DNA of 64,000 bases, taken from Diplodia intermedia. Lineage: Eukaryota; Ascomycota; Dothideomycetes; Botryosphaeriales; Botryosphaeriaceae. Position 1 is the first letter of the stretch. The number at the start of each line of letters is the position of its first letter. The position numbers and the translations under genes were made by a program. Below are positions 1-11,271 of this stretch, one piece after another. The notes beneath the pieces were generated by a model. The model had not been told where the DNA came from, made no database searches, and saw only the letters and a list, made by a program, of their open reading frames with translations. The DNA is taken from positions 1 through 64,000 of the forward strand of contig JAKEKT010000056.1 of NCBI GenBank assembly GCA_021495925.1, in the 5' to 3' direction.

Positions 1-149
1 ACACGCGGGAGATGAGACAGGAGTGAAAGGGGGGGAATGGAAAAGAAGAAGCATCACGGCAACAAGAGAGAAGGAACAAAAAAAAAGGGAAGGAAGAGAG
101 AGAATAAAAGAAAAAGAGAAGGAAGAAAAAAAAAAAGAGAAACACATAC

Positions 150-1166
150 CAAAATCTCCTCGTCCTTGCCCAGAATCACCTTCATCATCAACCACACCAT
201 GCGCCTGTCCTTGGCCTTCAACATGACCATCGGACGACCACCATCACTACCACCACCACCACTCGACTTGTCGGCGCCATCGCCATCATCGTCATCGCCA
301 TCATCATCCTCATCATCCTCATCCTCATCCTCATCCTCATCATCAAGCTCATCCGACGTCATGCCAATCTCCTCGCGCGTCAGCGCCCTAGCCTCGATGA
401 TGCCGCCGTACTCCTCCATGGCGTCGACGGCCGCGTTCAGGGCGCGGACCGCCTGCCGGTGGCGGTTCAGCAGCCGCCAGAAGTCCGTCGTCTCGAGGTG
501 CGCGGCGAGACGGCTCTTGCCGGGGGCGTTCTTGTTGTCGCTGGCGCTGGCGGCGTTCTTGTTGTCGGGAGCAGCAGCGGCAGTGGTGTTGATCTTGTTG
601 TCGCTGGCTTTGGCTTTGGTGATGTTGAGCGCGGGCTGGCGCGTCGCCGTCGCCGGCTGGCGGTGGGTCGTGTTCATGGCGGCATGGCCGCCGTGGTTGT
701 CACGGCTGTTGTTGTTGTTGTTCTTCTTGCGGATGAACCTGCCGTCGGCGGGCGAGTGGATGAACTTGGCGTCCGAGCGCGAGGCCGAGGCCGTGGTGTT
801 GTTGGCGACTGGAGCAGCAGCGGCAGAGGCGGCGGTGAGGCGGGTGTCGTTGGTCTTGTCAGTGTTGAGCGCGTGTCGCTGCGCCTCTGGCTGCTGCTGG
901 TGCGCTCCCTGCTGCTGCTGGTGCGGGCTGCTGTCCATGCCCATGACGTGGTCTTCACCGTCCTTGTCGTCGTCGACGACGGTCACGTTGTCGGAGGTGG
1001 AGGCCGGAGCCGTGGTGGCGGCGGACGGACGCGTGGTGGTGTTGGCGGCGCTGTTGTTGCTGTGCGCGGATGAAGCAGCAGCATCGGCGAGAACCTCGTC
1101 GGCGATGGCGACGGCGGTATCGACCATCTGCGCGTCGACGTCGGCGGGGTTTGAGGGGGTCGCCAT
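150..1166 (-). CDS. Uncharacterised acidic, Asn/Gln-rich protein, 5' part only
   Basis: The ATG at 1166 opens 339 codons in one frame. The exon ends at 150 on a good donor (GTATGT at 149), so the gene continues beyond the left edge of the window. Residues 1-220 are low complexity: Ala/Thr/Ser-rich, Gln runs near 83-92, five Asn near 149-153, and a DNK-containing motif repeated three times around 189-213. Residues 221-270 look like a short folded helical segment. An almost pure Asp/Glu block (about 273-298) follows, then a Gly/Ser stretch and a basic-hydrophobic segment (about 311-335). I do not recognise a family. Disorder plus acidic tracts suggest a nuclear or chromatin-associated protein, which is only inference. 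The frame continues upstream of 1166, but the next upstream ATG lies far from any conserved-looking sequence. Confidence 0.6.
279..346. repeat. TCA/TCC-type trinucleotide-hexanucleotide microsatellite
   Basis: Imperfect ATC/CTC repeats that encode the Asp/Glu block of the minus-strand gene. Such tracts vary in length between strains. Confidence 0.8.
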
Positions 1167-1452
1167 GGTTGCGGCGGTGGAATGTGTTAGGTCGGTGGAG
1201 TTTGTGTTGGTGTTGGAGGTAGGTTGGAGGGAGTGGGAGGAAGAGAGGAGCGGAAGACACTTAAGTAGCAGGCTTGCGTGCCCGGTGATTGTACTGCCAC
1301 CCGGGAGACTTGTATGCCCGGGCATTTTCTCTTTGGTTCCATCACCCAAATCCTTGACGACGGAGTGGCGTGAGTGTAGAGCACCCGCGTGGCACCCAAA
1401 GCCTCATAGCATTTATCTGGACAACCCCATCACACATATTTCTTCTCCTTCA

Positions 1453-4103
1453 CTATCCTACCGTCCTCACCTCCTTCGCAACCGCATTGCACAGCTGCAC
1501 GCCCACCCCGGCCCCCGTCAACACATGTATCCACAGCCTCTGAGTATCGCTCAGCCGATCATTCTCACTCTTCACCTCCGCAAACATGACCTCCCCACGC
1601 TCGGGATGCCACAGAAACAGATCCGGCACGCCGCCGCCCCTCTGCCCATACTCCTGCGCGACAACCCTGCAAACAGTCGCCAACGCCTCGCCCTCAAAAC
1701 ACCCGGCAATCTCCACAAGGTCGCCGACCTCGAATGCCCAATCGAGCCCCACAACGCACGTCTTCCGTTCCGCGTGCGCGTCCCACACGCCGCGTATCAG
1801 CCGCGGCGCGTCGCCGTTGGCGATGCGCGCGAGGCGGTGGTTGATCTCCGACAGGCGGGTCGGGAAGAAGGCGTCGGTGTGCAGGTCGAGCGGGCACGTC
1901 TGGAAGGGCGTCTGGAAGACGTTGGGCACGTACGCGAAGAGCACGTCGTAGAAGAGGTGGGCGAAGAGCGTGCGCACGATGCCGCCTTCGCTGTGGAAGC
2001 CCTTCCACCCCTGCGCGCGGTAGTGCGACAGGCACATGGCCTCGACGCTGCATTCGCCGCCGCCTTCGTGCTCGTCGAGCCAGACGGTGCGGCGGATGCC
2101 GCGGCGGGCTGTGGTGGGGAAAGCGGAGCTGTTACGTCGGTTTTTGTCGGGCGTTGACTCCCTCTCGATTCGGATTCCTTCGATCGTCACTTCGACGGGA
2201 GTGGCCAGCTGGACGTGGCTGAACGAGTGCTGGAAGCGTTTGGCGATCTTGAGCGCTTTCTCGAGCTTCGTGACGCGCTTCTGGAGGTCGTAGTGGTATA
2301 TTTGATGCACCAAGTTGTCTTGTAGTCCTTCCTCGCATGTTTGAAGCGCGATCTGCCTCCAATGCCTCTTCTGCGATTCCTCACTGCGTCCTTCCGATGG
2401 CATCAAACCGGCCATGTAATGCTCTTCCAGCAATGCCTTGCGTTGATACCAAGCGCCACGGCGTGATGCATGGAACAAACGTTGGGTGAGCAACTCTGTC
2501 AACAGCTCGTGCTCCCGCTTGTGTTGCTTGAATTTTCCAAGAACGTAGGTGGCCTTGTGCACGATACGAGTGTAAACCCAAGCGGGAGATAGCCGTCGCA
2601 AGTATGCACCCTCACCGCTGATGTATATGCTATCTTCCTTGGCTTGTTCTTCTTGGATCAGCACAAGCCAACGGGGGTACACTTCTTCAAACAAATCAAG
2701 GATTACTTGCAAATCTTTCGGACCCGGCGTGCCATTGAATTCTAGGATATTGTCAACTTGGAACTGTGTTCGGAGGGATGCCTCGAATTCAAGCAGCAGA
2801 GCCCGGGAGGCAAAGATGTTTGCAGATCTGGATACGACGTAGTCTGGATAATTGCGGCGTGCTATCTTGGCCAGGATGATGGTCGTCAGGGACTTTTCAG
2901 TCCATTCCGTAGAACGGTAGAAGACCAAATGAACCCGCTCGAATAGCTTCAACGCCGGTAAGGAAAGTCGTATGCAGGCACCTGTCTCAGCCATAATCTT
3001 CCGTACCCAATGGGTGTCCCGATTCGCGTCCTCGGGCAGAGGCGTGTTTTCACGTGTTGATGAGCTGTCCGGATCACCGTCGGCGGATTTTGTGGATGCG
3101 TCGGTATCAGACCTTTTCAGGCCCACCCACCCAAGACCAGTTTGTTTTTGGCTCGCTCTCCGAAAAGATTTGAGGAGCTCTTGTTTATTTCTGCCTTGGA
3201 CTTTGGCATCCTTTGCCAATGCCTTGAGCTCGTCCAGCTTGAGCAACGACGATGCTTCTTCAAGCGTGTCGATGTGGTCTTCCGATCTGTCTGCCAAGGT
3301 GAATGCTGGCCCCAAGGTTGTTCCTTCGGGAGGTTCGAGCTCGCCCGGATTGCTTTGGGCTGGGGCTTTCGAATCAGGCAAGGGTCTTGCTTGCTGCAGA
3401 GACGCGATTGCCGCATCAAGATCCGCAATATCACTGTGGTACCCCAATCTATTGACGCGGTGCCAGGCCGACGTTTTCCGGAGGAAGAGGCGAACGTATC
3501 TGTGGGGCCTATGAGCTTTCCTCTTATAGATCGAGGAGGATGTGCATACAGGTACTGCGCCTCGTATTCTAGAGCCCGCCATTGCGAGAAGACCTCCATC
3601 TCCGCCTCGTCAAAAAGGTGGCGCTCTTCCTCCAGAACAGTGTCCAAAGCCAGGTTAAAGGCATCGACGTATATCGAGCTCCTCCCTTTGACCCACTTGC
3701 CCTCTCTCAGTCGACCATCCTGGCCCAGCCTCTCGGCTTCTTCGGCAGCCCGTTGTATCTCGTATGCCTCAATGGCTTCTTTGTCCGTCTCGACCGGCGG
3801 CAAAGCGCTCTCGAGATCGGTACGGGCGGCAGGAGCTGGCGCGTCCGCGTCCTCGTCCTCGTCGTCGCTCTCGGCATCGGAGTCGGGAATCACCCTTCGC
3901 ACGGCCGGCTTCGGCGAGCCGGGAGACTGCGCGTGGTCGGCAGCATCGCTATCGGCCTCGTCGCGCTTGACGCGCTTCAGCGGGCGCGCCGGAGCGCCTT
4001 CGTCGCCATCGTAGTTGGTCGACTTCGGGTGGGGGATCAGCGTGGTCTGCTTCTTGCCCAGCATTTGGTTGTGCTTGGACGGGCTTCGTTGCTGGAGCAC
4101 CAT
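1453..4103 (-). CDS. FAN1: Fanconi-associated nuclease 1 homologue (VRR-NUC domain)
   Basis: Structure-specific DNA nuclease (5' flap endonuclease/5' exonuclease) acting in interstrand crosslink repair in the nucleus. Two exons, 3550-4103 and 1453-3499; the 50-nt intron 3500-3549 joins QYL to YVRLFLRK, a junction conserved in the family. The product is 866 aa, normal for fungal FAN1. Residues 1-130 are disordered with a basic PLKRVKR-type nuclear signal and acidic Ser clusters. The middle is helical (SAP/TPR-like). The C-terminal VRR-NUC domain has Asp811 in GVPDLF and Glu826/Lys828 in FAEVK, the PD-(D/E)XK triad with the family spacing, plus an upstream Glu in HSEGG. The start at 4103 is the first ATG of the frame. 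Its 5' neighbour is the GH16 gene on the same strand, 1.06 kb away. Confidence 0.93.
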
Positions 4104-5158
4104 TCCGTCGTCGCGGAGAAGAAGCGCGGGTGCATCGCGAACCGTAGGTACAACGCGAACGGGGACGGTGGTGAGGGTCGGACTGCAGCCTGCTGCCGCC
4201 GCCACGCGCTAACACCACTCGCCACGACGCGCATGCACGTGACTTTAGTGGCGTTGGTCACCCTTCTCATTGTTGCACCTGCTTTCTTTGATCCTCGTAG
4301 TGAATGTTTTCGTAGACATGCCGACGGCCCGCTGACCAGCAAAGCCTACGCAATTCGACACGCGTATTGACCCTTGCAAGCTCTTGGAGAACCGTTTAAT
4401 CTCCCTCATTGGGTCGAGCAACCTGTCGCTGCGAGGGGAAGTAAGAAACACAGAAACGGTGGAGGTTGCACCAGAGGAGGCAAAGAGGGGGAGGCTGAGC
4501 AGCTGCGCGTCACTCCTGGTGGACGACACGTGCTGGCAGGGACCCGTACCTGTGGAAACTCAGGGTCCACACCGGGTTATTCTTAACGCATTGTGCCGTC
4601 GATCAAGGAGTGATCGTGCGAGGAATGCATGGGGGCCGATCCTCCGCGCAAGCAAGTCGGGACACGTAGATCAAGAAGCAGAAAGAAGCCAAAAATTAAG
4701 TGGTCATGAAGTCGTCGTATGCATTGTGTTGCTCATGCAGAGAGTGAGAGAACCGAAGTCTAAATGCCATCGACCCCTCCGCCCGAAATTGCCTTTCCAT
4801 GTTCCCAGGATATCCCATCAAAGTTTTGTAGAAGTTTCGTCAACAGCGTCCCAGGAACCAGCCCCGTGCCTTCTGTGTCGTTTTTGTAGCGTTCATGGTC
4901 CACAAACTGTGCGTGTCGTTGACGGAAAGAGAAACACCCCCGATTCCCCCATGAAACCCCAGGGTATATGTGCCGTTCCAAACCGTGAACCTCAAAGAAG
5001 AAGAGAAAGCCAACCGAAGAGAAGAAAAAAGATGGTAAACCATGCACAAGAATCAAAGCACGTAAGGGAAAGACGGAGAATTGAAGATCACCAAGCCATG
5101 TAACCCCCTAGTCATCGCCAAGGATATCCAAGTCTGGGAACGGAGAAAGACGAAGTCT
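4104..5158. other. Intergenic region, FAN1 promoter and GH16 3' flank
   Basis: No supported gene. A plus-strand frame stays open for about 240 codons (4384-5103) but has no early ATG and no recognisable domain. A purine-rich stretch lies at about 4990-5045. Confidence 0.5.
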
Positions 5159-6625
5159 TCATTTCTTCCAGGCGCCGTGAGCACGCTTCTTGTGTGCCAT
5201 CATGTGGGCGACCTTGTTGGGAGTCCCAGTCTCCACAGTCGTGCCGACGCCGTTGGCGAACATGGAGTACGGGATGGGCTCGCCGGGCTGCCAGTCAGCC
5301 GCGGCTTCAGCAGCAGTCGGCGTGGCAGCGGGAGTGGCCCCGGGCGTGACCGTGACATAAACAGTCGTCTTGGAGCGCACAGAGCCAGTGGCGAGGATAT
5401 CGGAGTTGTTGCCGATCGGGTATAGAGGGGTCAGGGCGTCACTGACAGCGGGGGTGTTGTATCCGTAGGGCGTCGACACCGGGATGGGAGTGGCAACCGG
5501 CGTGGTCTGGCCAACGGCGGGAGTCAGGGGAGTCGAGCCATATCCACCCGCCGAAGAGCTGCTGCCGCCGGTGCTTCCGTCGTTCGAGTAGACCTTGAGC
5601 GAGTTGATGGACCAGTAGGCGTCCTTGAAAGCCTCGGGGTTGTTCTGGACGTAGTCTTCGCAGGAGCTGGCCTTGGCACTGCACGTCTCGTCCGAGCTCC
5701 ACGCGTTGCCGGCCCAGTCGCCGCAGAAGGTGGTGTCGAGGATGAGGTTCATCTTCTTGAAGTGCGAGGAGACCTCACAGCCACCCTGGAAGAGGGCGCG
5801 CGGCTGGCCCCACGAGGTCGGGTCCGGGCTGCCATTGGTGATGTCGGAAGGAATGGAGCTGCGCTCGAAGTACCACACCTGGATTTTGTTGTTGGTAGGG
5901 TCAAGCTCGGTGGCGAAGACACCGCCTTTGTCCTCGTTGAAGGTGGAGAAGGTGTTGGCCTCGCTGTCGTGGATGGCGCAGCCGACGTTGTCCTCGGTAG
6001 CGTGGGCATAGCAGTTGGTGCTGCTCACGCTGCCCATCATGGCCCCGGTGCTGGCAATGGAACAGCCCTGGGCGGTGTGCAGAGTCATCTGGTTGGCGAC
6101 TTGGCTGTTGGTTCCCTCGAGAATGTCGATTTCGCCACTGTCACGTGTCAGTCTATTTGTGGAGGTGAGGTGAGACTGAGATGAGCTTACCCAGCAGGCC
6201 ACTCGCCCTCGCCGAGCATCCAGAAGGCGGGCCATGTGCCGCAGATGCCGCCGGGGAAATGCTCAAGATCGAGAATAACGAGGCCTTCGTCGTAGGCGGC
6301 AGTGCTGGAAATGCGGACACTGGCACGGCCGTCGGAGGACGAGGAGGAATAATCGACGCCCATGTAGACCTTGCCGTCGGAAACGTCGATCAGGCTGGAG
6401 CTGTTGGCAGTGGCAGCGTCGACATAGTCCACAAAACCTGGGCAGAGCATGAGCGACGTGTTTAGCTGGAGGAGCGGGCTCGAGCTTACCGTTGGTCGGG
6501 TCGGCGTCGGTGAAGAAGTCGAACATGGAAAAGAAGTTTTCGGGGGAGTAGTCGTCCTTGATGGCATAGCCGGCTATGCTCGAGCCCACGAGGGCGGACG
6601 AGGCGATGAACGACGAGAAGCGCAT
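5159..6625 (-). CDS. Secreted GH16-family endo-beta-glucanase
   Basis: Glycoside hydrolase family 16, probably cleaving beta-1,3 or mixed beta-1,3/1,4-glucans outside the cell. Three exons: 6490-6625, 6191-6437, 5159-6137, with introns of 52 and 53 nt; 453 aa. Residues 1-19 or so form a signal peptide (basic start, hydrophobic core, Ala/Gly before cleavage). The catalytic motif EIDILE lies at 130-135, nucleophile Glu130 and acid/base Glu135, split from WPAG by intron 2. Cys pairs typical of fungal secreted members follow (TTFCGDW, TCSAKASSCEDY). Residues after about 300 are a Thr/Ser/Pro-rich tail, then a basic C-terminus without a hydrophobic GPI signal, so I expect a soluble or loosely wall-bound enzyme. 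The start is set by the signal peptide. The exact substrate is not readable from sequence. Confidence 0.9.
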
Positions 6626-6785
6626 GTTGATTGTTGTGGAATGAGGGTGAGTGCAGAGCCAGTCCGCAACGAAAGGAATGAAGAGAGATCTGGGGGCAGA
6701 TCCGGAAAGAAAAGCTGACGGGGAGATCAACAAGCGCGGTCAACGGCTGGCCGTCGAAAGCGTGGAGTGCAGCGCGGCAGGCGCC

Positions 6786-6791
6786 TATATA
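6786..6791 (-). promoter_or_regulatory. Candidate TATA box of the GH16 gene
   Basis: TATATA on the minus strand about 160 bp upstream of the ATG at 6625. The spacing suits a fungal core promoter with a 5' UTR of about 130 nt. Inference from position only. Confidence 0.4.
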
Positions 6792-9700
6792 CCCGGTGCA
6801 GCAAGGCCGCGGAGCCAACGATTGGAGATCATGTTTGCTCGGGGCAGGGGCCGGCGGCTGGATGCCATTGGGCGGCAGCGGGCGGCGGGCCAGAAACGCG
6901 GGCGCAAAAGAGGTGGGTCTGCGGTATAGCACTGTGACTGACGATGGTTCCGAAACGGGGAGCCAGGATGAAAGGGCGGGCGTAGCTGGCCAGTGGCGAG
7001 GGCGGCAGCGCGCGCGGGCTGCAGGAACAGCACAATGGGCTGCTCGATGCGGCTGAGATCGGCATGGGATCGTGAAACACGACTTCGCCAGGAGGTGGAG
7101 GGCCTGGCGGCGGGAGCGCAGGTGATTCGCCCGCGCGATGCTGTTTCAGGCTCGTGGCCTGCCCGGCAGCCGCCCCGGCCCAATCGATTCTCGAAAATCG
7201 TCGTTTCTGCGCGTCGCGCTCCAGCCTGCACACCGCAGCAACCCACGCCGCCTTTTGAGTCGCGCCTGATGCCGTCAGAAACGGCGTGCCAACGCCAGGC
7301 AAGGAGCCTCCACTTCCTTCTATTTGATCTTCACGCGCCACCTCGATGCGCTCTGAAACCCGCCGGCCTCGCCGTGCTTCCTCGCGTGCTGCATTATTGA
7401 CGGCGGACAGCGGCCTGCGCCACCCGTGCGCCCACGGTCGATTACCCTTTCGCGTGCATCTCCCGCCTTGGACCGTTGACGCTATTGCGCAAGCTCTCGG
7501 CACGAACAGTTCTTCACGCCTCCGCTCGGCCTTGTGGCGGTGCCGCCGCCAAGCCACCGCATGTCGTTGAATCAGTACACCACTATTATCAGCTGCTTCT
7601 CGCCGCAGTGGAGCTATATGTGGCCAGGCCAGCCTTGCCGGAGAAGGTCTCACGAAGGCTTACGCAACATCACACGAGGCCGAACGCCACGACTAAAAGT
7701 AGTGACTGGGTCCAAAATACCTCCCAACCTCGCTGTCTTGCCTGCTATATCTCGTATCCGGTGGAGCATTCAAGCCAGCCTCCAAGAACAATGTTCGGCC
7801 GCCTAATCAAGGGAGGCGACGACGCTGTTCATGCGTGATACGTGGCCACGACTTTCCAGCCAGAGTGAAACGCAATAGGCACTCTTCCTGCCTCGTATCG
7901 CAGAGACCAGCTATCGTCGGAGGTTCCGTGTTAACAGACCCTGCCGAGCCGCGAAGCCTACGCAGTAAAGATCCTCGACCTCCTTGTCCTCGCGGTACTT
8001 GCCGGGCCAGGCACCCCGTTAAATACCCAGGTTTGCTATTTCTCTGCTGCATGCTTATGCTTATGTTGCTTCCCGATCCCGCTTGAGCACTACGTCCGAA
8101 TGCTGCGCAAAGTCTGCAGCCCCCCTGCGCCCGCAATCAGCCGTTCCGGACGTCTCCAAGACATCCAAGTGGCACAACTGACCTGCAAGCCGTTTTGTTT
8201 CAAATGCTCCTTCGGCTAGGTGATGCGCATGAAGAGCTGGAGCGAACGAGTGCCTGGGCAGCCTTATGCAGGCCTACCCCACCGTTAATTCAAGACATCA
8301 TCCAATCAGCGCCCGCCTGCGTGCTCTCCTTCGCTCCAGCTAGGCAGGTCTAGATGCGCAGAGTTTGCGGAGATGGAGAAAAGGAAGCTGAGTCTGTTTA
8401 AGCCTGTGCCACAGTGCGAAGGCCGCGATGCCGAGGAGGATCTCCCCGCAAGCTTCGCCAACAACGTCGATCAGCGCGACGCGTTACATACTACTAGTCA
8501 ATTGCGTGTTCCTTCGCGTCGATGACTCGTGTTCTATTCTTCGCCGCCTCCTTTTCTTTCTTCCTTCTTGTTCCCCCAAACATCGCCTCGGTGCCTAACC
8601 CTGAAAATGCCGCGTTCTCGCGTGGACATGGATCCGCGACGATCCCACGACAATCCCAGCATCGGAACAAACCCAGGAGGATCGTGTGAACTTCCCCGCC
8701 GCACGACCAGGGTCCTGACGGCAGAAGCCAGCGGCGTTACCGGCGTAAGGAGGAACAGAAAAAGAAAGAAGAGGCGGCGGCACTGGTCGCCGCACCACTA
8801 CTCACTGGCGGCTACGGCCGGTCCGAATCGGTGACGGGCGCCAAGTATAAGCTGCTCTTGGGCGGTTTCTCTCCATTCACTGGCTAGACGGGTTTGATGA
8901 GGGGATAGAATGCACACACACAAAGAGTCAGTCCCCCTTGTACAGTTGTACCAGCTCCGACGGCGGAAAAATGTAGATTGGACCACGGCTAGATGCAGCC
9001 TGCAGTGCAAAGGCACGACAGCTGCCGGGCGGTCGCGGCTTGCAGCAGCGTGCTGCAAATCCCATCCACCAAACCCTGACTACTGCAGGAACAGAAGCGC
9101 AACACGAAAGTACATAGCGCAGCCAGCTGTGTCATAATCGACCGACGTCGGTCGGATCACCGATGATAGCCCCCTCGGAGATAAGTCCTTCCTTTTTCCT
9201 TTTAACAAGTGCCATCTTTCCACCTGGTGACTGCCGTTGTCGGAGAAGGTTCGTTTGCAAATTTTCGCCTTCGTTTTCTGCTTGGCACTTCCGGAGCACT
9301 CGCAACGTTCAAGGGTCACGAACGTACGCTGAGATGGGGAGGATTCGGTTGCGTCTTCCTTCGGGCGGCTGCGGCATGACGTATAGGACTTTTCCATTGC
9401 AGCACTGCCCTGACTGTGAGCCCAAAGGAAGAGAACGAAAGAGGATGCAGATCGCACTGTGTGTGTGACTATGCAGTTAGGGGTGTATCGCTAAGATAGC
9501 AGCTTATACTGGTGTGTGCCAGGGCACGGGATTGTCCCCCGTTCACTTTTCCACCTCCGCATCGTCTATCTTCCTGCACAGATTGCCCCAAGCCTACCAA
9601 TTCGAGCTTTTGCTGCTGGAGAGACAATGATTCCCGGGCGTCATTTCAACCCCCGCGTCGAACACGTTGCTTGGAGCATGTGTATGCACCTCTTCCGCCA

Positions 9701-10462
9701 TATGCACGTGGATGGGCTAACGCACGCGAAGCTAATGCATCAACCTACATACCATCCCCACATAATGTATCTACGTGAGCCAATCGCTCGCAACCCAACA
9801 TGCAGCGAGAGAAAAAGAGAAATGAAAACAAAAGAAGACCAGGTTCGTTTCCAACTGCAAACAACTGTGCTTACTGAGCAAGGGTAGCCTCACGCTGCAA
9901 GCTTATCTGTGCCAGTCAATCTACCTGTAACGCATGTATAGCAGTGTTTGTACGACGGAAGTGCCATCATTAGCAACGATACAGCACTTGTACCCCAATT
10001 TCTTTCTTACCTCTGACTCACACATGCACAGATCATTATCCAAGCCTACCAGTCTGTATTCTGTGCCTCAACTGTGCGTCAGTGAGGAATCGCCAACCAC
10101 CATCCATGGAATTAAATCCGGTCGACTTCGTTCTTCAATTGAAATTTCCACGCGTCTTGCCCATACCGGCCTTCATCCCACATCCTATCCCTTCGGCAGA
10201 AAATGAGTCGAAAAAGAGCAGTGCATGAGTATTGACGGGAGTCATCCATTACGAATTGACTCCCCCGGTGCCACCGGATTTTAAAGCAGAGCTTTTGATT
10301 ACCGTCGAGTATCATATGTCACATTCAAGTCTACGGACGGACGATGGAGTGCAGATTGCTCCTGCCCAACTTTGTTCGGAAACCAGCACCTTCCTCACAT
10401 GCTCAAACCCCAACTCTAAACCCTCAGCTCTGTCCTCAATCCTCAACACCCGCCCGCTCGAC

Positions 10463-10664
10463 ATGGCGCCACCAAACCAATACCTACTGATCACCTGTGA
10501 GGCCGCGATACAGATCGCCTGTCGGACCGAGAGGTGGCCGGCGTCAGGGATACTGCGCGGCCATCTCAAGTCAAGACAGTGTAAGTGACCAACCAGCTCA
10601 CGTCTAAAACTTCCTCTCAGCCGGACCATTCGCCCTGATTGCACGACAGGAAACGATCAATTGA
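10463..10664 (+). other. Possible 53-codon spliced small ORF
   Basis: The ATG at 10463 is followed by a textbook fungal intron at 10581-10620 (GTAAGT donor, CTAAAAC branch-like site, CTCAG acceptor, 40 nt). Splicing joins two frames into 53 codons that stop at 10662-10664. The protein resembles nothing I know, so the intron could equally belong to a non-coding transcript. Confidence 0.15.
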
Positions 10665-11271
10665 CATCTCGCGCGCATCTGCAAGGATTTAGTGCTCGCG
10701 CTATACTACTAGCTACTACTGCGTTGCTGCGCTGGCGCGGTACGGGTACGGTGGTTTGCGGTAGTTGACCGGTCCGTCCCATACTACTACTGACCACATG
10801 CTCGAATATTTCGGCCCGTTGTTCAGGTCCCACCCGGGCACCCTGCCGAAGGAGTTTCCCGGCGCCGAGCAAAACCAAAAAAAAAAAAAAAATAATGCAT
10901 GCGGTGTTTGCGCTGTCCACCGCCGCCGCGTTTTCCACCATGCGCCGAGAACGCCCGCTTGCTCGTTGCCGAACCCCCAGCAACCAACCAACTTTTTTCT
11001 TTTCTTGGGGAATCGAGGTCGAATGACCGGCCGCCGAGCGCGGCCGGCCAAAAATCTCCCAACGCTGAGCCTCCAATGGTACGGTGCCGCGTTCCCCTCT
11101 TACCGCTTTGCTTCCCCCACTTCACGTTACGTTTCACCGGTAGCCGCCCGCCGTCGCAGCAGCTGTCCGCTGCCAACGATTCCCGAATTCCCTGCCTTAT
11201 TCGCCCGCCCCGCCACGTCTCTTCACCGCGTTTCAGGATGAATGTCCTCACGACCTTCGAAATCTTCCTCA

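Larger units (their letters stand above)
6626..11271. other. 4.6-kb gene-poor region
   Basis: No frame here looks protein-coding. Long open frames (for example the 274-codon minus frame 6829-7653) lie in the GC-rich part, lack an early ATG or domain-like composition, and read as arginine/proline noise. A CT-rich tract at about 8537-8580 precedes a short ATG frame of 75 codons at 8607-8834 (+). A 16-base A run lies at 10877-10892. A small spliced candidate at 10463-10664 is listed separately. The region probably holds the extended upstream control region of the GH16 gene and the SNU114 3' flank. Confidence 0.5.

Noticed and set aside
37..2157. 706-codon plus-strand frame across the first gene and FAN1
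   Set aside because: It is antisense to two better-supported genes, lacks an ATG at its start, and its composition mirrors the complementary codons.
4384..5103. 239-codon plus-strand frame in the FAN1-GH16 gap
   Set aside because: The start is not ATG, the first ATG lies halfway in, and no recognisable segment is present.
6829..7653. 274-codon minus-strand frame upstream of GH16
   Set aside because: Non-ATG start, overlaps the probable GH16 promoter, composition not protein-like.
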